From positions 22,742 through 66,763 of the forward strand of contig ONPF01000024.1 in NCBI GenBank assembly GCA_900319635.1: a stretch of DNA of 44,022 nucleotides, in the 5' to 3' direction. The translations under genes and the position numbers were made by a program. This DNA is from an uncultured Eubacteriales bacterium. GTDB taxonomy: Bacteria; Bacillota; Clostridia; Oscillospirales; Oscillospiraceae. The notes under the pieces are model-generated. The model did no database searches, had not been told where the DNA came from, and saw only the letters and a program-made list of their open reading frames with translations. Below, one piece after another: positions 20,917 to 28,108 of this stretch (position 1 is its first letter; each line of letters opens with the position of its first letter).

Positions 20917-21972
20917 TTAGTCCCATCTTTCAATTAATCGGTATTGAATATAATCGGCGAGAGGACGTGTAATCCGTAAAGTGTATAAAAAACGCTTAAC
21001 GTATTTGGGTATGCCGTTGATTCTGCATTTGACATATGCAAGGAATGGTTTTTTCCGCCAAAGGCGGATGTCTTTTTGGAGATACGACCAAGGCTGAACG
21101 TCACTATGGTTCAGCAAGAAGAACTCTTCGCCGGCTATCAGTTCTTTAACAAAGCCAAACGAGTTTTCTATGGATATGTCCTTTAAGCATTCGCCGATCA
21201 GCGAGATGATAGTACGATCAATGCCGTATGATACTCCATGGGCCTCATAAATAGTTTTCGCAAGTTGTTGAGCTTTGTAATGCTCTTGGAACTTGTTCAC
21301 GCTGCTCTTGGTGTGCATGCAGGATTGATCGTTCATATAGTAGGAGAAGATGATCCGATCCATGCAAGTAATGGTTCTTGCAAATGTACAACAAAGCTGA
21401 TAGAAAATGACATCCTCAGTGGTATTTGTATTAGGATACCGAAATGAGTATGAATTCAGATAATCCAACCGATATATAATAGCGCAGTGGGCTTCGCCGA
21501 TAATATGCGATAGATCTGGCTTATCATAAACGTGAGTCCCAGGTGATACGCGTAGCGGTTTTATCCATTTTTTGTTAGGGCTTATTTTTTGATAAGAAAA
21601 ACAATAGAGATCTGAGCTTTCCGGACGTGAAAGCTCAGACACTAAATCGTCAGATAAGAAATCTCGTTCCCACCAGTCGTCACTATCGAGGAACGCTATA
21701 TACTTTCCCGAAGCATTCTCTATGCCCAGATTGCGGGCAGAGCTAACACCACCGTTTTTCTTATGGAATACTTTTACGCCAGAATTGGCTTCTGAAAGCT
21801 TGTCGCAACTGTTCGCACTGTTGTCAGTCGATCCGTCATCAACAAGAATCAGCTCAATGGAATCCGCGTTTGGCTGCAATAACACAGAGTTGGCAGCTTT
21901 TTCGATATACTGTTCGGAATTAAAAACCGGAATAACCACGGTGATCAAGGGCTCTGATACTGCAATCTCCAT
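20917..21972 (-). CDS. family 2 glycosyltransferase
   Basis: The 351-residue inverting GT-A enzyme would add a sugar to a surface polysaccharide, teichoic acid or lipid-linked chain. The GT2 start is LITVVIPVFNSEQYIEKAANSVL (about 9-31), then ELILVDDGSTDNSA, GGVSSARNLGIENASGKYIAFLDSDDWWE with the metal-binding DSDD. The C-terminal basic stretch (KCRINGIPKYVKRFLYTLRI) suggests membrane association. The ATG at 21972 has AGGAGAG upstream; the longer frame to 22020 lacks one. The gene is visibly more AT-rich than every neighbour and sits alone between two repeats of the tRNA-Pro 3' end, strong signs of horizontal acquisition. Confidence 0.9.
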   Translation of the reverse strand: MEIAVSEPLITVVIPVFNSEQYIEKAANSVLLQPNADSIELILVDDGSTDNSANSCDKLSEANSGVKVFHKKNGGVSSARNLGIENASGKYIAFLDSDDWWERDFLSDDLVSELSRPESSDLYCFSYQKISPNKKWIKPLRVSPGTHVYDKPDLSHIIGEAHCAIIYRLDYLNSYSFRYPNTNTTEDVIFYQLCCTFARTITCMDRIIFSYYMNDQSCMHTKSSVNKFQEHYKAQQLAKTIYEAHGVSYGIDRTIISLIGECLKDISIENSFGFVKELIAGEEFFLLNHSDVQPWSYLQKDIRLWRKKPFLAYVKCRINGIPKYVKRFLYTLRITRPLADYIQYRLIERWD

Positions 21973-22313
21973 TTGATTCTCTCCTGTAAAGCAAAAAAGT
22001 GCGTGCAACCGAAGCCACACGCGCCAAAAAACGCACAGCCTCGTTTGCTGCCACGCAATTTCTTTCCATCATAGGTGTATAACAATGTGAAATTGCGCTA
22101 TAGGGATATTGTATCCTAAAATGAAGAGTGTTTCAAGTTTTCTTTGTCCACAGTCATAGCGAGCATCGGATTTTGTCCCACAAAATCCGTAACTGGCAGA
22201 CAAAATAGGCGTGACCGTGGTGGTCACGCTTATTTCATTTCTTTTTAGCCAGTTATTGTCTGCCTAAAAGCAACTTCCTTACGGAGTGCCTTGCGAGAGG
22301 TGGCCTTCTTTTT
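21973..22313. other. AT-rich intergenic part of the tRNA-Pro islet
   Basis: No gene. It contains a perfect 10-bp hairpin CGGATTTTGT/ACAAAATCCG (22167-22189). A second hairpin, GCGTGACC/GGTCACGC with a T-rich tail (near 22210-22233), lies between inverted GGCAGACAA/TTGTCTGCC. CTTTGTCCACAGTC near 22143 resembles the ends of the MITE-like repeat. Near 22270-22313 is a degenerate inverted copy of the 20780-20828 terminator. A promoter for the glycosyltransferase is not clear. Confidence 0.5.
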
Positions 22314-22463
22314 TGGTCGGAGTGGCGAGACTTGCATGCATTTTTCGCTTGCGGGGGACGCGAAAAATCAAAGAATTCGCCAGTGTGCGCACTGGCTCAT
22401 GCACAGGCCACCGGCCTGTGCGACACAGGCCACCGGCCTGTGCGATTACACATTCAAGTCTCG
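22314..22463 (-). repeat. tRNA-tail hairpin repeat, copy D (tRNA-Pro type)
   Basis: Bases 22314-22334 equal the complement of the tRNA-Pro 3' end including CCA. P1 pairs GCGAGACTTG with CAAGTCTCG (end 22463). P2 is TTTTTCGC/GCGAAAAA around the same TTGCGGGGGAC loop as copies A and B. P3 is CCAGTG/CACTGG and P4 is GCACAGGCC/GGCCTGTGC. P4 is tandemly duplicated (a 22-nt unit near 22402-22445). It begins just beyond the terminator of the real tRNA-Pro. Confidence 0.8.
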
Positions 22464-22475
22464 TCACAGTGAAAC

Positions 22476-22505
22476 AAAAACAGGGGGCGTTTGCCCCCTG
22501 CTTTT
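22476..22505 (-). terminator. intrinsic terminator of tRNA-Pro
   Basis: Minus strand AAAAGCAGGGGGC, loop AAAC, GCCCCCTGTTTTT, directly after the tRNA. Confidence 0.85.
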
Positions 22506-22508
22506 GTT

Positions 22509-22584
22509 TGGTCGGAGTGGCGAGACTTGAACTCGCGGCCTCATGGTCCCGAACCATGCGCGCTACCAGCTGCGCTACACCCCG
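22509..22584 (-). tRNA. tRNA-Pro, anticodon CGG
   Basis: A 76-nt cloverleaf on the minus strand with acceptor CGGGGTG/CACTCCG, D-arm GCGC..GCGC, anticodon arm CATGG-TTCGGGA-CCATG (anticodon CGG) and T-arm GCGAG-TTCAAGT-CTCGC. The discriminator base is A and CCA is encoded. The 3' end from T-loop base C56 is copied exactly in repeats C and D. Confidence 0.95.
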
Positions 22585-22741
22585 AAAAGCCTATTCATTA
22601 TAATGACTGTCCCGCAAAATGTCAAGAGAAAAGTTGCGAATCGGCGCAGCTTCCGTTTGAACGCACTGGAACGGACTTTGAAAAAAGCGGATTCCCTTCG
22701 CGGATCGCACACTTTTTTCTCCGCGGATCGTACGATCCATA

Positions 22742-22770
22742 TTGTCAAGGCAATGTCTTTATGTTAATGT
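22742..22770 (+). promoter_or_regulatory. possible promoter of the Ig-like protein gene
   Basis: TTGTCA (22742-22747), a 17-nt spacer and TAATGT (22765-22770), about 75 nt before the start codon. It is a moderate match; the rest of 22585-22845 holds nothing else I can identify. Confidence 0.4.
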
Positions 22771-22845
22771 AATAATGTATAGATATTTGTACGCACATTA
22801 TTCAGCTATCATTCGCTTCTGCCATTTTTTAAGGAGGGCATGCCG

Positions 22846-24576
22846 ATGATACGAACAAGACGACTTCTCGCCCTGCTGCTGACGCTGGTGCTGGTGCTGA
22901 GCCTGGCGCCGGCGGCGCAGGCCGCGCTGCCCCAGGAGGCCTGCCGGGAGGGCGGAGAGCACATCTGGGACGTGTATGAGGATACGGCCACCTGTACCCA
23001 GGGCGGGACACGAAGGTATCGCTGCCGGAAGTGCGGGATCTGGTACAATGAGCCGTCTCCCGCCCTGGGGCACGACTGGCGTGAGGGGGAGCTCATCGGG
23101 GGCGACGGCCTGCTGACCCCGCAGCGGGTGCGCTATGTCTGCGACCGCTGCTATGACGTGAAAGTGGAGACCGTTCAGCCCAGCGGCTCCTCGGTGCTGG
23201 ATTACTTCCGCAACAGCACAAAGAATAAGCAGACGTCCTCCGATCTGGAGATCACACAGCAGCCGGTGGGCGGCAGTCTGCCCGATGGAGAGGACGCCTC
23301 CCTCACCCTGACGGTACAGGCGAAGGGCGGCGTGGAGCCCTATACCTATGAGTGGCACGGCGTGGACAGGAAGGTGACCGTCTATGTGGACGGGCACCCC
23401 GTGGGCTACGCGGTGCAGGAGCATACCCGCCGCGCCGCGGAGGAGGCCAATCAGCGCCGCGCCGCGTTCTATGAGGCCTATCTGAGCTTTACGCGGGAGC
23501 ATCTCGGCGTAGAGGACGTGGAGGGCGCCATGCGGGGCTGGCGGGAGCTGCAGATCCGCGAGTACGGCGACATCGTGATGACCAGCGGCGACAGCCCCAG
23601 CTATGCCGCCGACATCGAGGAATGCTCCTATTACTGCGTCGTCCGCGATTCTTCCGGCCAGCAGGTGCGCTCGAACAACGCCTATGTGGGCGATCCGCTC
23701 TATATCGCCCAGCAGCCGGAAGATAGGGAGCTCAGTAACGGCAAAGCCAAGCTGATCTGCATCGGCGGCGGCGGCAGCGGCAAATATGCCTATTCTTGGT
23801 ACCGCAAGGACAGGGAGCATCCCCTGAATCAGTTCGGCCCCGCCGCGATCGTCGATGAGCCGGGGGAATACTTCTGCTGTATCCAGGACGGCGTCTGGGA
23901 GGAGACCAGCGTCACCATCAAGGTTACAAAGCCGGAGGCCGATCCCAAGGCCAGCTCACCGCCCAGGATCGTTACCCAGCCGAAGAGCGTGACCTTGATC
24001 GGCAAGACAAACAACCAATACGGCGTGACCCTGAAGTGCAGAGCCAGCCAGGACGGCAAGGGAGACAGCAGCCTGATTTACATATGGCAGCGCAAGGCCG
24101 GTAACGGCTGGGTCACAATTCGCGCAGGCCACAGCAGAACGGTCAAGCTCAGCGGCACCAGCGGGAAGATCAGCGGCCAGTACCGCTGCGTTGTCCGCAA
24201 TCCGGAAACCGGCAGAGTTGTCATCAGCAAAACGGCCACTGTCCGGGTAAAGCTGGACTGCAGGAATTTGCGCTTTAGCGGCCGGTACCTCACGGGCAAG
24301 ATCGTGGGAGGCGTGCCGCCCTACAAAGTCGTTGTGATCCAGCATCGACCCAAAGACAAGCAGCACCCCACCAAAAAAACGAATATCACCGTGATAGTCG
24401 GCGCAAACGGCGTTCTCCACAGAAAGATGATTGCGTCCCAATATAAGACCTACAGCTATGTCGTGATGAATAACGGCAAAGCAGAGTTAAAGCATGGTTG
24501 GGCATATTACAGCATCATCGTGTATGATTCGGCCGGACAGGTGTATAAATCCGGCAAGATCCGTTACCCGAACTGA
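22846..24576 (+). CDS. secreted protein with Cys-rich N-terminus and Ig-like domains
   Basis: The 576-residue exported protein has a signal peptide MIRTRRLLALLLTLVLVLSL..AQA. Residues 30-105 carry the 'HIWDVYEDTATCTQGG..YRCRKCG / GHDW..VCDRCYD' pattern found in many clostridial surface proteins. At least three Ig-like modules follow, each with a core Trp: YTYEWHG, YAYSWYRKD and LIYIWQRK, and closing YYCVV / YFCCI / YRCVV strands. A charged helical insert (HTRRAAEEANQRRAAFYEAYL) splits the first Ig unit. It has no cell-wall anchor, so it is released or held non-covalently. The second ATG (22846) is preferred because GGAGG lies 8 nt upstream of it and only 2 nt from the ATG at 22840. The following lipoprotein gene is 25 nt downstream and likely co-transcribed. 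Confidence 0.85.
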   Translation: MIRTRRLLALLLTLVLVLSLAPAAQAALPQEACREGGEHIWDVYEDTATCTQGGTRRYRCRKCGIWYNEPSPALGHDWREGELIGGDGLLTPQRVRYVCDRCYDVKVETVQPSGSSVLDYFRNSTKNKQTSSDLEITQQPVGGSLPDGEDASLTLTVQAKGGVEPYTYEWHGVDRKVTVYVDGHPVGYAVQEHTRRAAEEANQRRAAFYEAYLSFTREHLGVEDVEGAMRGWRELQIREYGDIVMTSGDSPSYAADIEECSYYCVVRDSSGQQVRSNNAYVGDPLYIAQQPEDRELSNGKAKLICIGGGGSGKYAYSWYRKDREHPLNQFGPAAIVDEPGEYFCCIQDGVWEETSVTIKVTKPEADPKASSPPRIVTQPKSVTLIGKTNNQYGVTLKCRASQDGKGDSSLIYIWQRKAGNGWVTIRAGHSRTVKLSGTSGKISGQYRCVVRNPETGRVVISKTATVRVKLDCRNLRFSGRYLTGKIVGGVPPYKVVVIQHRPKDKQHPTKKTNITVIVGANGVLHRKMIASQYKTYSYVVMNNGKAELKHGWAYYSIIVYDSAGQVYKSGKIRYPN

Positions 24577-24601
24577 CAGAGGGCGAAAGGAGGAGAACGA
24601 C

Positions 24602-25426
24602 ATGAAAAAACTGCTTGCCTTTTTGCTGGCCCTTTCGCTGCTCCTTGCCCTGGCCGCCTGCGGGGAGGGGGAGACGCCCGCCGCCGAGACGGAGGCGCCT
24701 GCTGCCGAGACCCCGGTCGAAGAGGACGGAGTCCCCCCGGATCCGGAGGAGGACGACGAGCCCGATGACCCCTCGGCCGAACCCGACGACCCGGGGGAGA
24801 TCTACGAGGAGCCGGAGGAGGAGCTGACCGGCCTGTGGTACTGCAGCTTTGGGGAGACGAATCTCTGCCTGGCGCTGGAGGAGGGCGGCGCCTATACCGT
24901 CACCCTGCCAAACGACCCGGAAGCCACCGTCACCGGCCTCTGGGAGGAGCAGGAGGGCTTCCTCTACCTGGACGGAGACGAGACAGCGCCTCTGGTCGTT
25001 TACGGGAACGGTCTGTCCTGGCCCGCCGCCGGGGTCTTCCTCAGCCGGGAGGAGCCCGCGCCCCTCTACGTGCCTGCGGAGACCCTGGAGAATCTGCCTG
25101 CCGGGATCCTGGACGGCTACTGGGTAGCCGCCTTCCTGGAGCTGGATGGGGAGCTTTTCTCCGTGGAGGCGCTGGATGAGTTCATGGATCTCTATGTGGA
25201 GGGCAGCCGCGCCGCCCTGGGCGGGCCGGTCTTCGGCGATCAGATCGTGGATCTGGACGTGGGGGAGGACGCGCTGCACTTTGAGGGAGAGGGCTTTGGG
25301 GTGGACATGCGCCTGCAGCGTGACGGCTTTATGCGCCTTCGCATCGAAGTCGAGGGGGCGGGCGAACTGGTGTACTATCTCTACAACGCCAGCCCCGTGG
25401 ACGATGCCGAACTGGATGGCGACTGA
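24602..25426 (+). CDS. acidic lipoprotein of unknown function
   Basis: The 274-residue lipoprotein has a signal ending in LALAAC. A very acidic Pro/Glu/Asp-rich spacer (residues 22-75) leads to a beta-rich domain with GLWYCSFGETNLCLALEEGG and GLWEEQEGFLYLDGDE, reminiscent of the lipoprotein at 5686. AAAGGAGGA precedes the ATG. No enzyme motif is visible. Pairing with the Ig-like protein suggests a cell-surface role. I do not recognise the family. Confidence 0.78.
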   Translation: MKKLLAFLLALSLLLALAACGEGETPAAETEAPAAETPVEEDGVPPDPEEDDEPDDPSAEPDDPGEIYEEPEEELTGLWYCSFGETNLCLALEEGGAYTVTLPNDPEATVTGLWEEQEGFLYLDGDETAPLVVYGNGLSWPAAGVFLSREEPAPLYVPAETLENLPAGILDGYWVAAFLELDGELFSVEALDEFMDLYVEGSRAALGGPVFGDQIVDLDVGEDALHFEGEGFGVDMRLQRDGFMRLRIEVEGAGELVYYLYNASPVDDAELDGD

Positions 25427-25460
25427 GCGGACGATTGCCAATCCTGACATTTTTCATTTC

Positions 25461-25489
25461 TGACCCGCCGGGTATCCCCCGGCGGGTCA
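25461..25489 (+). terminator. stem-loop after the lipoprotein gene, adjoining a mobile-repeat end
   Basis: TGACCCGCCGGG, loop TATCC, CCCGGCGGGTCA is a perfect 12-bp stem. No T-run follows; instead GACTGTAGACAGACC comes next, resembling the end of the MITE-like repeat. Confidence 0.65.
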
Positions 25490-25527
25490 GACTGTAGACA
25501 GACCTTTGCGGCAGAGGTTCGACTCGC

Positions 25528-25746
25528 ATGAGGGGGATTGTGAAGGCTCTGGATGAACTTGTGAAAGCCGGAGATGCACTGATCGACACACTCACCGAAG
25601 AGCAGAAGGAAATGTTCGAGGACTACATGAACGCCCAGCGGGAGATCAATGTGCTGACGGATTGTGAGACCTTCATCTATTCTTTCTGTCTGGCTGCCAA
25701 GATCATGATCGATGTACTGACGGAAGGACATATGCGGGAAATCTGA
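25528..25746 (+). pseudogene. DUF6809-like small protein, N-terminally truncated
   Basis: The 72 residues match the C-terminal two thirds of DUF6809-type proteins as I remember them: LTEEQKEMFEDYMNAQREINVL followed by ETFIYSFCLAAKIMIDVL. The usual N-terminus (about 25-30 residues) is missing; the frame is closed by a TAG at 25495 inside the mobile-repeat-like end. The ATG at 25528 has only a distant GAGG, so translation is doubtful. It probably lost its start when the repeat end was placed there. The function of DUF6809 is unknown. Confidence 0.55.
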
Positions 25747-25759
25747 TTTTTGAAGAAAC

Positions 25760-25796
25760 GAACCCAGAGGCAGTGAAGTATCACTCCTCTGGGTTC
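25760..25796 (+). terminator. stem-loop after the DUF6809-like remnant
   Basis: GAACCCAGAGG and CCTCTGGGTTC pair around an inner AGTGA/TCACT stem. The tail TTGCTATTAG is only weakly T-rich. The stretch 25797-25978 shows short coding-like fragments but no supportable gene. Confidence 0.5.
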
Positions 25797-25978
25797 TTGC
25801 TATTAGCTCATAAACGGATGCAGAGAATTGCCGTCCGAATTGGGAGACGATCTCAAGCAGGTTCTGAGCCATATTCAAACAGTTCGAGACGGCGCCCACT
25901 TCTTATTTGATCTTGATGATCTCACCGGTTACAGAGCCAATATCGGAAGCTGATTCAACCGGTTGACATTCATGAGAG

Positions 25979-26941
25979 TCAACGATTCTTCTCCACGTCC
26001 TGCCAGTTTGCGTTGTGGAGGATCTCTGCGTTTTCTCCAAGGAATACCGAGCCCGCCTCCTCATCGCCGGTGAGATTGTACAGCATCCAGGCGGTCATGT
26101 AGCCGTCCGAGCGCATCAGCATCTGCTCATGCTCGGCCCCGACAGCTCGTGCCCGGACCTTTGGCACGTCGTCCGCGATGCTGTCATAGTTTGCGATCAG
26201 CGCGGAAAGCGGAGAGACGCCGCCGTAGCTTGTTTCCGGATCATTGCCGGAATCGTCAGATTTGCCGGTTCCGGCAGTCATGAAATACGGGATCGTGACC
26301 TTGGATACGTCATACTCCCAACCCATGTTTTTCGCCAGTGTGGGATAGGCGGCACTCCCTGTAAACATAGCCTTGTATCGTGCGCCGTTTTCATAGTTTG
26401 TCACGGCGCAGATCGCACCGGCACCGCCCTGGGAATAGCCGATAATGCCCATACTGTCATAGTCGATCTTTCCGGAGAGTACGCTGCCTGCAGGCATGTT
26501 CAGCATGAAATCCAGGGTAAGGGAGGCCGTTTCCCCGTTTCCGGTCTGACCGTCCTCGTTGCCGACTACGACAAAGCCCCAACTGGCAAGCCGCGGGAAG
26601 AAGGGCTCATAGGAGGCAGCGGGCGTTCCGCTGGCATTGACCACCAGGATCATCGGCCAGGTCTTGCTGCTTGATTCCAGGTCCGCAGGATACCAGACTC
26701 TGATTTTCCCGATGGATTCGTTATCAGAAGAAAACTCAGTATAAGCAGTCGTATAATCGCCCGGCTGAGAATACTTCATCTCAAGCGGCGCATCGGATTT
26801 GAAGTTCAGATAATAGCCCTCTACAATATCATTGTTTCCATCCCCATTGGGCATCATGGACTTGATATATTGAGACGCAGCGACGCCAAGCACGAGGAGT
26901 ATCGCCGCCAGAATCAACACAATTTTCAGCACTTTCTTCAT
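25979..26941 (-). CDS. membrane-anchored alpha/beta-hydrolase (dienelactone hydrolase/chlorophyllase-like)
   Basis: The 320-residue protein has an N-terminal transmembrane anchor (residues 4-24), so the catalytic part is outside. The nucleophile elbow is GIIGYSQGGAG (Ser170), and the likely His lies in AVGAEHEQML near 286. The sequence resembles the platelet-activating-factor acetylhydrolase/dienelactone hydrolase group. The ATG at 26941 has AGAGGG upstream. It is the last gene of the 12-gene glycan operon, 17 nt after the preceding acetylesterase-like gene. The likely job is removing an ester from the glycan at the cell surface; the actual substrate is unknown. A weak GTTGAC/GTCAAC hairpin overlaps its stop codon. 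Confidence 0.82.
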   Translation of the reverse strand: MKKVLKIVLILAAILLVLGVAASQYIKSMMPNGDGNNDIVEGYYLNFKSDAPLEMKYSQPGDYTTAYTEFSSDNESIGKIRVWYPADLESSSKTWPMILVVNASGTPAASYEPFFPRLASWGFVVVGNEDGQTGNGETASLTLDFMLNMPAGSVLSGKIDYDSMGIIGYSQGGAGAICAVTNYENGARYKAMFTGSAAYPTLAKNMGWEYDVSKVTIPYFMTAGTGKSDDSGNDPETSYGGVSPLSALIANYDSIADDVPKVRARAVGAEHEQMLMRSDGYMTAWMLYNLTGDEEAGSVFLGENAEILHNANWQDVEKNR

Positions 26942-26958
26942 TTTCCCTCTATCCCTTG

Positions 26959-28095
26959 TTATTTGTCGAGCAGCGCGAGACCGTGACTTTGCACATCGCC
27001 GTTCACGGCAGCGTAGATCCAATCCGCAACACTGACGCCATCTTCCAGCTTGTCAAAAACATTGCTGGAGATGATGGTGTGCTGCGTGTTGTGGGTCTCT
27101 GGATCTTCCCCATAATTCCAGATATAGATGCCAACGCCGGGAATGTTCTCCTGCAAGCCTGCGACCATTTCGGAAAGATCCGTCTGAAACTGGTCGCCCA
27201 GCGCCTTGGTTTTGTCCATCTTCCCCGTATTGATGAAAGACTGGTACTGCATCAGCGTATCGTCCCGATAGGAGCAGTCGAACAGGATCTTTACGCTGTC
27301 GCCGCGCTTTTCGTGCAGGGCTGTCAGACTGTCCAGCACCAGATTGTCCGTCGTCAGGCGGTCGGAGATCTCCTTCGGCGACTGCCAGAGATTTACGGCT
27401 GTCTCGTGCCATCCGTCGTAGAGCAGCAGGGAGCTGTCCACACAGACCGTGATATTCTTTGCGCTGGGGAAGCGGTCGATCACGTCGTCTGCCAGAAGCG
27501 AGGTGGCAAAGCCGCCTGCGGAGAAACCCGTTACCAGCAGGGTATCCGGCTCTCCCACATAGGGCTTGGCCGCGTCCATAAAGGCCGAATAGTTGTTGTA
27601 GCCGTTGTGATATACGATCTTCTCTTTGCCGCCGTCTGTGTAGTGATACTCACCCGTGCCGCTGTGGAAATCGCCGGAGGCGTACGGAAGAACGAGGAAG
27701 GTCCAGTCCCTGAAGGGGTTTTCTTCTGCGTCGCTCCCGATCCCGCCCGAAGCAACGAAATCCTGAACGCTTGCGGTAGTGGCAAAAAACTCATTTCCGC
27801 GTTCAGAGGTGTATCCGTTGATACTGGCCCCGCCGCCGAAAAAGTATACCACGACCTTGTTCTCCGTGCCAAGCCTGATGAGCCCGTGCCATTCGCTGCC
27901 GTCAGAAGATTTCGTTCCCGCCGGTGTGATGCGGTACCATTTGCCGATCTCCGGCTCTCCTTTGAGCTCCGGGTGCTTGACAAGGACGGTTTTGCCCAGG
28001 ATCACCGCCACAAGTACGACGGCAGCGATAAGCAAAGCCAAGACCACGATCAAAATGGTTTTTCCAATATGTCTTTTCTTCTTTTTTGTCTCCAT
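26959..28095 (-). CDS. membrane-anchored pectin acetylesterase-family hydrolase
   Basis: The 378-residue protein begins with KKKKR and one transmembrane helix (residues 12-33), then a PAE/Notum-type hydrolase: VVVYFFGGGASING, NPFRDWTFLVLPYASGDFHSG (126-146) and the nucleophile TGFSAGGF (Ser192). A late THNTQHTI carries a candidate His. PAE enzymes release acetyl groups from pectin. It is a clear paralogue of the gene at 36862 in the same operon, which lacks the membrane anchor; one copy would act outside and one inside. Its ATG has GGGAG upstream. Confidence 0.87.
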   Translation of the reverse strand: METKKKKRHIGKTILIVVLALLIAAVVLVAVILGKTVLVKHPELKGEPEIGKWYRITPAGTKSSDGSEWHGLIRLGTENKVVVYFFGGGASINGYTSERGNEFFATTASVQDFVASGGIGSDAEENPFRDWTFLVLPYASGDFHSGTGEYHYTDGGKEKIVYHNGYNNYSAFMDAAKPYVGEPDTLLVTGFSAGGFATSLLADDVIDRFPSAKNITVCVDSSLLLYDGWHETAVNLWQSPKEISDRLTTDNLVLDSLTALHEKRGDSVKILFDCSYRDDTLMQYQSFINTGKMDKTKALGDQFQTDLSEMVAGLQENIPGVGIYIWNYGEDPETHNTQHTIISSNVFDKLEDGVSVADWIYAAVNGDVQSHGLALLDK

Positions 28096-28108
28096 CTGAT
28101 TGTCTCCC

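Noticed and set aside
22491-22772. Open frame reading WSEWRDLNSRPHGPEP on the plus strand
   Set aside because: It is the complement of tRNA-Pro and its flank read as protein.
25381-25899. 172-codon open frame on the minus strand
   Set aside because: It crosses two hairpins and the complement of the DUF6809-like frame, with no ribosome site or family resemblance.
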